DNA of 59,329 bases. It comes from CAYWNA01 sp964459305 (GTDB lineage Bacteria > Planctomycetota > Planctomycetia > Pirellulales > Pirellulaceae). The stretch is from NCBI GenBank assembly GCA_964459305.1, contig CAYWNA010000059.1, forward strand, positions 1-59,329. Direction: 5' to 3'. The notes beneath the pieces are model-generated. The model had not been told where the DNA came from, searched no databases, and saw nothing but the letters and a program-made list of their open reading frames with translations. Every line of letters starts with the position of its first letter. Position 1 is the stretch's first letter. This document shows, one piece after another, positions 53,708-59,329 of this stretch. The translations under genes were made by a program, and so were the position numbers.

Positions 53708-56245
53708 CTATGGCTCATAAGTAATCCACAGCGGCGATGCCCAGGCGAGATTGCCGTCGGATTGTTCGGCGCGAACGTAGTAGTAATACGATTGGTCCGG
53801 TTCCGCGTCGGTGTCAGTGTAGCTCAGCTCGAACTCCTTTTTGTCCGGTTCGGTTGAGTACACGTACTTGTTGTTGCGAATGATGTGGAGCGTGGCGATG
53901 GGCTTCGCGCCGTGTACCGCAACCTCCAACGTCGGCCGGGCATTCGTTTCGAAGACATCACCCATCATGTGCTCGCCGGACCGGACAACGAGCAGACAAT
54001 TGTCGTTGGCCCCGTAGCAGTGCCGCTGCTTGAACGCGTCGATGATGGCCTGGCGCGACGTATCCTCGGCCAGCACAATGGCATAGCTGATGTGGGTGCT
54101 GAAGTGATCGCTGGAGCTCTGGAAGCCCAGTCGATGTCCTTTGGCCAACGCGTTCCAGACGTAGCCGGCATCGTGCCGGCCGGGCTTGGCTGTTTTAGGC
54201 GCGGCACGTGGGGCGCCCAGATGTTCGTAACTCTGATAGTTCTGCCGACACCCCTGGAAAATCTCGACCACTGGTTCGACGTCCGGATCGTTGTCACGCC
54301 AGTCGGTGCCCATCCCCGTGCCGCTGGTATGCGACGCACACATGCCGCCGAAACGCTTCAGAAAATCGTACAGTAACTTGGTGTCCGGCGTTCCTTCTTC
54401 CGGTGTCCCTTTCAGACTCCCACGAGGCAACGGCCGGACTCCGCGGCGCGGCATGATCACATTGCGATGGCCGTCGGGGAAACGATTGCTGCGTTCATAG
54501 GAGTGGACCGCCACAAAGCCGGGCGGGTTGTGCATCAAGTCGGTGAACTTCTGGATTTGCCACCAGTGATACTCGTGGCCATAGCCGTTGTCGTGATCGC
54601 CGTTGCCCAACCAGTCGAGCTGGGCGGCGTCCAGCGCGTAGCGCCAACTGTCTTCCAGCAACCCATCGCCGTCGCGGTGGGCTGTGTATTCGGTGTGCCG
54701 GTGGAAATCGCCTCGCAACAGCCGCAGCGTCTTGCCGCCGACCTCGATACGATGGCTGCGCATGCGGGTCACGTCGGCCGCCTCGTCCGGATGAACCACG
54801 GTGACTTTGGCCTCATCGGCGGCGGCGTCAGCGACGAGTTGCGGTTGTTCCGGGCGTGCCGATTCATCAGCTTTCTTCAGATTCGCTGCAAATAAATCGC
54901 TCTGTTTTCGATTTTGTGTGCGCGTGCGGGTGTCGCTGCTGTAGACCGCCAGCACACCCTCCGGCAGCGACAAAAGAGCGGGGCGGACGTCGAGCAGGTT
55001 TGAGGAATCCGGCAACGGTCGAGGATCTGACCATCCCTTGCCATCGTAGCGGACGGCATAGCTGTTCCACGACTCGCCGCCGCTGATGCTGCCCGGTTTG
55101 GCATGTCGGCGGAACAGTAGCCATAGTCTTCCGCCATCGTCCACAACCAGCCGCGGCAAGCTCTTATTACCGCCGAAGTTCTCTCCAAAGATCGCGTTGA
55201 CGGGCCGAAGCAGCTTACCGTTCTGCAGACACTTCATCGTGATCGTGCGGTTGACATAGAGGCCGTAGCCCGGATCTACCTCGCCGCGATTCCGTCCCCA
55301 CTCGACGGGAATCGAATAGTCCTTACCCCATTGTTCGTCGCCTTCCTCGTATGCGATCCACACCCGACCGTCTGAGTCGCATGCCAGACTCACACGTGCC
55401 TCGAACCGAGCGGAACCGGCCACGGTCATAGTCTTCGGCTCTCGGCCGATTACCTGAAGCCGCACGTCGTAGTCGCCTTTGTCGTAGGTGTCCCACGCGA
55501 CGAATACGTTGCCACGCGAATCGGCAGCGATCGCGGGGCTCCATTCGTTTGCCTTCGTGTTGGGAATTGACTCTGCAAACTCGACGGTATCGTTCTCTCC
55601 AATCGTGGCCACATGAATGTCGAAGTTGCCGTCGCGCCACCCTTGCCAGGCCAACCAGACGGACCCGTTTGAATCGGTCGTCGAAACCACGTGAAAATCG
55701 GAGCCGGGCTCTTCGGTCACACGGATAATCTCCGACCACTGTCCAGCGTCAGCAGCCGGGCTGTCTGATCGCGCCGCCGGCGGTGTGTATTTGCGATAGA
55801 GAATCTCCCAATCGCCATCCATGGCCTGTGCCCAAGCGACGATCACACCGCCATCGCCATCGACGGACACTGTCGGCCGCCACACATCGAGTCCACCATC
55901 AGTCACGTCGACGGCCGGTTGCCATGCCTCGCCGTCGAAGCGTTTCAATCGGACCCGATCGCCGTTGCCATGCGTGATGAGCGAGTCGAAGCGGCGCTGG
56001 CGCACCTGGTCCATGTAGACCGGCTGGCCCGGTTTATACTCGACATACACCAGCCAGACCGTCCCGTCGGCCGACTCCGCCAGAGCGGGATAATCGTCTT
56101 CCGTCGCTGAGTCCGTCAAACGAATGGCCGTGTCACCCGATTGCGCGAAAACGCCTCGGCAACCCAGACCCGGCGCGAACGGCCACACCGCGAGGGTCAC
56201 CGCCGAGATTGCTGCGGCGATTGCTGCGGATCGAATCGTCATCAT
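53708..56245 (-). CDS. Exported beta-propeller protein with C-terminal PHP-like (DUF3604) domain
   Basis: GGAGG stands five bases before the ATG at 56245; the next ATG at 56242 is equally possible. A signal peptide precedes GDTAIRLTDSATEDDYPALA. Residues about 60-480 form a propeller with repeated SADGTVWLVYVEYK, DGDGGVIVAWAQAM, DSNGSVWLAWQGWR, DSRGNVFVAWDTYD and DDGGRLWLLFRRH blades. Residues 550-780 are a DUF3604/PHP-like metal-binding domain (LLRGDFHRHTEYTAHRDGDG, DWLGNGDHDNGYGHEY, CASHTSGTGMG). A short C-terminal sandwich ends the protein. PHP domains usually cut phosphoesters; DUF3604 activity is undefined. It is transcribed toward the ceramidase remnant. Confidence 0.78.
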   Translation of the reverse strand: MMTIRSAAIAAAISAVTLAVWPFAPGLGCRGVFAQSGDTAIRLTDSATEDDYPALAESADGTVWLVYVEYKPGQPVYMDQVRQRRFDSLITHGNGDRVRLKRFDGEAWQPAVDVTDGGLDVWRPTVSVDGDGGVIVAWAQAMDGDWEILYRKYTPPAARSDSPAADAGQWSEIIRVTEEPGSDFHVVSTTDSNGSVWLAWQGWRDGNFDIHVATIGENDTVEFAESIPNTKANEWSPAIAADSRGNVFVAWDTYDKGDYDVRLQVIGREPKTMTVAGSARFEARVSLACDSDGRVWIAYEEGDEQWGKDYSIPVEWGRNRGEVDPGYGLYVNRTITMKCLQNGKLLRPVNAIFGENFGGNKSLPRLVVDDGGRLWLLFRRHAKPGSISGGESWNSYAVRYDGKGWSDPRPLPDSSNLLDVRPALLSLPEGVLAVYSSDTRTRTQNRKQSDLFAANLKKADESARPEQPQLVADAAADEAKVTVVHPDEAADVTRMRSHRIEVGGKTLRLLRGDFHRHTEYTAHRDGDGLLEDSWRYALDAAQLDWLGNGDHDNGYGHEYHWWQIQKFTDLMHNPPGFVAVHSYERSNRFPDGHRNVIMPRRGVRPLPRGSLKGTPEEGTPDTKLLYDFLKRFGGMCASHTSGTGMGTDWRDNDPDVEPVVEIFQGCRQNYQSYEHLGAPRAAPKTAKPGRHDAGYVWNALAKGHRLGFQSSSDHFSTHISYAIVLAEDTSRQAIIDAFKQRHCYGANDNCLLVVRSGEHMMGDVFETNARPTLEVAVHGAKPIATLHIIRNNKYVYSTEPDKKEFELSYTDTDAEPDQSYYYYVRAEQSDGNLAWASPLWITYEP

Positions 56246-56778
56246 GATTGCCTCCGTTACGAAGCTGCACTCTAGGGCATCTCTGGGACGATCAGGTGAA
56301 ATTGGCATTGCCAAATCGGACAGCGCCACTTTGGCGTCCTGAAGTAACCCGAAGCGTAAGCGAGGGAATACGTTGCGACAAATCCCTCGCTTACGCTTCG
56401 GGTTACCAATTCGCGGGCTCTCAGCCCAAAGTGACGCTGTCGAAATAGGAAGTAGGCTTTCCCCCGGGGCTTTGGCTTTCAGGGAAGGAAACGCCGCATC
56501 AGGTGAGCCACGGTTGGCCAGCGTAAACGATCCAAGAAACGTCTACAACCCCGACACAGAACATGAAACATGGTGCCTTCCTGAAGCAACTGCATTCATC
56601 GAACACTCCCCCCAGTGACGTGTATCTGGAGTGATATCGTGTTCGGGTCAATGCGATCGCCAGAACACGCGTCTGTCACTGCTTCTCGTGTCTCCAAATG
56701 ATTCTGTGCCATGGGATTCGCTCGGATCTGAGAGTATGATGCACACGTGAGCGTGCAAACGTGGGAGGGCATCGAGAC
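56246..56778. other. Divergent intergenic region with palindrome
   Basis: The 533-base gap between divergent starts holds the palindrome at 56344-56406 and nothing else recognisable. GGGAGGG at its right end is the ribosome site of the oxidoreductase gene. Confidence 0.4.
56344..56406. repeat. Perfect 24-bp inverted repeat (TAACCCGAAGCG family), copy 2
   Basis: Arms at 56344-56367 and 56383-56406 are perfectly complementary around a 15-base loop. The arm differs from copy 1 (26210) by one base over the shared 21, and the loops are unrelated. Confidence 0.9.
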
Positions 56779-58185
56779 ATGCGCGAGAAAGCAAAGCTGA
56801 GTCGTCGCGGGTTCGTGGTTGCCACAACGGCACTGGCGACGGCCAGTATCGTTCCTCGACACGTCCTGGGCGGGAACGGGCAAACGGCGCCGAGCGACCA
56901 ACTGAACGTGGCTGTCATCGGCACGGGCGGGCAGGGGATTGTCAACATCCGCAACCTGCTGAAACACTCGGATGTGAAGATCACGGCAATCTGCGACGTC
57001 GCCGAGTTCTGGGACAACAGCCAGATCTACTACCGGCACAACGGCGGGCGCGGCCCGGCGATGAAGACGATCGAGGACCACTATCGCCGAGCCAGCTCGA
57101 AGGCACGTCACGACTGTGCCGTCTATGTCGACTATCGAGTGATGCTGGACAAGGCGGGGCAGGACATCGACGCCGTGCTGGTGGCCACGCCAAACCACGT
57201 ACATGCAGTCGCTTCGATGGCGGCGATCGGCGCGGGCAAAGGTGTGTACTGCGAGAAGCCGCTGACGCATTCGGTGTACGAATCGCGACGAGTCGCCCAG
57301 GCGGCGCGCGAGGCCAAGGTGGCCACGCAGTTGGGCAACCACGGCCATTCATCGGACGACATCCGGCGGGCCGTGGAATGGATCCGCGGCGGGGCGATCG
57401 GCAAGGTGCGCGAAGTGCATGCCTGGCGCGGCAAGCCCAACAGAACAATGTTGACCGAGCGCCCTAAGGAAACCCCGCCCGTGCCGGAGGGGCTGAATTG
57501 GGATCTTTGGCTGGGCCCGGCAAAGGAGCGGCCGTACCATCCTGCCTACGCTCCGCTACTGTTTCACTACTGGTGGGATTTCGGCAGCGGGATGCTCGGC
57601 AATTTCGGCTGTCACACGCTTGATACCGCCGTCTGGGCTTTGGAGCTGGAACATCCCACGATGATCGAGGCCAGTTCGACGGCGTTGAACGACGAGACCA
57701 CACCCGCGGCAGCCATGTATCACTACGAGTTCCCAGCACGCGGCGAGCGGCCTCCGGTGGATCTCTTCTGGTACGACGGCGGATTGGTGCCGCCGCGTCC
57801 CGACTGTCTGGAACTCGATAGAGACCTGCCTCGAAGTGGCGGATCGTTGATCGTCGGCGACCAGGGGGCCGTTCTGTCGGGCGTATGGAGTGCGTCTCCG
57901 CGGATCATTCCCGAGCAGAAGATGCGGCAGTACGAACAGCCGCCCCAGACGATTCCTCGCTCGCAAGGCCATCATCGCGATTGGATCAACGCATGCAAAG
58001 GCGGCCCTCCGGCCAGTTCGAACTTCGAGTACGGCGCGCGGTTGACCGAGATTGCGCTGTTGGGTGTGGTTGCACTCAGAACCGGCGCAACACTCCACTG
58101 GGATGGCCCCAACATGAAAGCGACCAACACACCTCAAGCAGAGCCTTTCATCCACGGCCATTTCCGCAAAGGATGGGAGATCTGA
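56779..58185 (+). CDS. Tat-exported Gfo/Idh/MocA-family oxidoreductase
   Basis: GGGAGGG precedes the ATG at 56779 (MREKAKLSRRGFVVATTALA), a twin-arginine leader. The Rossmann fingerprint is LNVAVIGTGGQGIVNIRNLL, followed by CDVAEFWDNSQIYYR, VLVATPNHVHAVASMAAIGA and the catalytic lysine in GVYCEKPLTHSV. The C-terminal beta-sheet domain includes WDFGSGMLGNFGCHTLDTAV. The 468-aa length and leader match the abundant planctomycete subgroup that carries its NAD(P) cofactor across the membrane. These enzymes oxidise sugars or their derivatives and fit the glycan theme, though the specific sugar is unknown. No operon partner is close. Confidence 0.88.
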   Translation: MREKAKLSRRGFVVATTALATASIVPRHVLGGNGQTAPSDQLNVAVIGTGGQGIVNIRNLLKHSDVKITAICDVAEFWDNSQIYYRHNGGRGPAMKTIEDHYRRASSKARHDCAVYVDYRVMLDKAGQDIDAVLVATPNHVHAVASMAAIGAGKGVYCEKPLTHSVYESRRVAQAAREAKVATQLGNHGHSSDDIRRAVEWIRGGAIGKVREVHAWRGKPNRTMLTERPKETPPVPEGLNWDLWLGPAKERPYHPAYAPLLFHYWWDFGSGMLGNFGCHTLDTAVWALELEHPTMIEASSTALNDETTPAAAMYHYEFPARGERPPVDLFWYDGGLVPPRPDCLELDRDLPRSGGSLIVGDQGAVLSGVWSASPRIIPEQKMRQYEQPPQTIPRSQGHHRDWINACKGGPPASSNFEYGARLTEIALLGVVALRTGATLHWDGPNMKATNTPQAEPFIHGHFRKGWEI

Positions 58186-58346
58186 ACCAGCACATCAACG
58201 GAGACTCGGGGACACGTTCTGCTTGCACTGACACTGGATTTCGCCGATATTGAATGAGTGTGAATTGAATCGGCAAGCCGAGTTTTCGCATCGTAACTAC
58301 ACTTGCCGACACCATGACGGCTGGAAACTTGTTGGCGGGATCGAGG

Positions 58347-58724
58347 ATGACCAAGACTATTCACCGCAGTTTTCGTCTCACCCTTCGCGAAGGTATGACT
58401 GCCGAGCAAGTGAAACCGCGTGTTCGGCGTGTGGCTGCGCTCTTTGCGATTGTGCTACTTCTATTAGCTCTTGGGTCGATCGCTCTTGCTTTGGCCATCG
58501 TGGTGTTCCTGGGGCTTCATGACCACGAGGATTGGCGAGCGGAGGCGTTTGGGGTTCTCCTATTCTTGGGAATACCGATCGCTCTTCAGGCGGCGGCGCG
58601 CATCTTGCTGACAAGGCTTTTCGTCCGCCTTCGCTGGTTGACAGCAGCAGAAGCGGCAGAGTTTACATGGATGGTGCACAGGTGGCCGCGTTCTTGCCGG
58701 AAGCCGAGCGAAAAGGATAACTGA
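58347..58724 (+). CDS. Small hypothetical membrane protein
   Basis: The product of about 125 aa (an ATG at 58314 would add 11) has two hydrophobic helices: VAALFAIVLLLLALGSIALA running into LAIVVFLGL, and AFGVLLFLGIPIALQAAARI. A short charged N-terminus and a C-terminal tail rich in Arg and Lys (WPRSCRKPSEKDN) complete it. No family was recognised and no strong Shine-Dalgarno marks the start, so the start is uncertain. Confidence 0.45.
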   Translation: MTKTIHRSFRLTLREGMTAEQVKPRVRRVAALFAIVLLLLALGSIALALAIVVFLGLHDHEDWRAEAFGVLLFLGIPIALQAAARILLTRLFVRLRWLTAAEAAEFTWMVHRWPRSCRKPSEKDN

Positions 58725-58846
58725 AGACAGGAAGGTCGCCGCCAACACGGCACGGCCGCAAGGCAAGTCACCTTCGACGTAGTGCAGACATCGTTGGTGT
58801 TGGTACAATCAATCGCTGTTCAAACCTGTTTCCTTCGGCACGGGCG

Positions 58847-59080
58847 GTGACGGCCGTGCCTCCCGTTGGCCGGCCACAGATGAATGATGGATTCTTCGAG
58901 GCCAGGCTGCCTGCGGGCGACTTCTTTGGTCGTGAACGTGTGCTGGAAGTCGTCCGTGCCAATCGAAACAAACCTGCCAGTGAAATCATTGAGACTCTGC
59001 ACGGTACAGTCCTGGAACAAACCGGACAGGAAACACTCGGCGATGATCTCACCGCTATGGTGATCAAAGTCCAGCTTTGA
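58847..59080 (+). pseudogene. C-terminal fragment of a PP2C/SpoIIE-type phosphatase
   Basis: The frame reads NDGFFEARLPAGDFFGRERV, LEVVRANRNKPASEIIETLH and ends ETLGDDLTAMVIKVQ, the final third of an RsbU/SpoIIE-like serine phosphatase. It includes the conserved DGFxEA entry and the metal-binding DD near the end. The catalytic N-terminal two thirds are absent, and the upstream sequence to 58750 shows no continuation in another frame. It is a remnant. Full proteins dephosphorylate an STAS antagonist; an STAS sequence follows in the same phase directly after this stop. Confidence 0.7.
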
Positions 59081-59329
59081 TTGTGGGTGTTGCTGCGCCA
59101 AATCGAGGACCGTGAGCTCAAGGGCCTGGTAGTGGACTTCTGTCAGACCCCCGAATTCGGCTCCGGCATGTTGGAAGTGATCATGCGGCTATGGCGAGGG
59201 ACGGGTTCGCAGCCTGGCGGCGTGGCGCTATGCAACCTATCGGAGATCGGGCGAGAGGTCTTTCGAGTAACTCGACTGGATTCACTGTGGGGAATCCACC
59301 CGTCGCGCGAAGAGGCGATGCACGCGGTG
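59081..59329 (+). CDS. STAS-domain anti-sigma factor antagonist, partial (cut by window end)
   Basis: Directly after the phosphatase stop the same frame continues LWVLLRQIEDRELKGLVVDF, CQTPEFGSGMLEVIMRLWRG, GGVALCNLSEIGREVFRVTR and LDSLWGIHPSREEAMHAV to the window edge. This is the STAS fold of RsbV/SpoIIAA-like antagonists; the usual phosphorylatable Ser/Thr region corresponds to PEFGSGML. The first 20 or so residues of a normal STAS domain are missing and no ATG is available (TTG at 59081 or GTG at 59087 only), so the gene may itself be truncated. The true end lies outside the window. Confidence 0.65.
   Translation, partial: MWVLLRQIEDRELKGLVVDFCQTPEFGSGMLEVIMRLWRGTGSQPGGVALCNLSEIGREVFRVTRLDSLWGIHPSREEAMHAV

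Overview
The window looks like chromosomal DNA of a planctomycete, most likely in or near Pirellulales. The evidence is GC-rich coding, many exported type I sulfatases, glycosidases and sialidase-fold proteins, Tat-exported oxidoreductases, a small membrane leucine-rich protein of a planctomycete type, and dispersed palindromic repeats. No rRNA, tRNA, CRISPR array or complete insertion sequence was seen. All family calls come from reading motifs; no database was searched.

Layout. At 0.6-3 kb are a small hypothetical gene, a protein joining an HPF/RaiA-like domain to an ECF-type sigma factor, and an N-terminally truncated esterase. At 3.2-5.6 kb (minus) is a TolC-like lipoprotein gene with a frameshift. 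From 5.9 to 13.6 kb come a sialidase-like protein, a Tat-exported glycosidase, a nucleoside hydrolase and a large beta-helix protein. At 13.9-15.9 kb (minus) lies the most unusual locus: a retron-type reverse transcriptase overlapped by an SPFH/band-7 gene, with a leader containing a structured segment that resembles a retron msr-msd RNA. From 16 to 23.7 kb (minus) is a four-gene polysaccharide-utilisation operon (alpha/alpha-barrel-like protein, GH106-like, sulfatase, GH99/WbsX-like).

From 24 to 38 kb are a GH66-like glycosidase, an aldo/keto reductase with a tetraheme cytochrome c, a GH5-like glycosidase, a small exported protein, a CocE-type hydrolase, a small LRR membrane protein and an orphan XPB-N-terminal-like protein. 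A six-helix membrane protein gene interrupted by an in-frame stop follows at 38.3-38.9 kb. From 39 to 44.6 kb (minus) is a sulfatase / SGNH esterase / metallophosphoesterase operon. From 45 to 50.3 kb (plus) is a four-gene sialidase/SGNH operon that includes a sialidase-esterase fusion. The right end holds an exported hypothetical protein, a pectate-lyase-like beta-helix protein, a broken ceramidase-like gene, a beta-propeller/DUF3604 protein, a Tat-exported Gfo/Idh/MocA oxidoreductase, a small membrane protein, and fragments of a PP2C phosphatase and an STAS anti-sigma antagonist cut by the window edge.

Together the genes describe an envelope and secreted programme for dismantling sulfated, acetylated heteropolysaccharides, probably containing rhamnose and sialic-acid-like or uronic sugars. 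Interspersed are regulatory proteins, one candidate anti-phage RT module, and many palindromic elements, two of which sit in frame inside genes. Several genes show single frameshifts or stops, which may be real decay or assembly errors.
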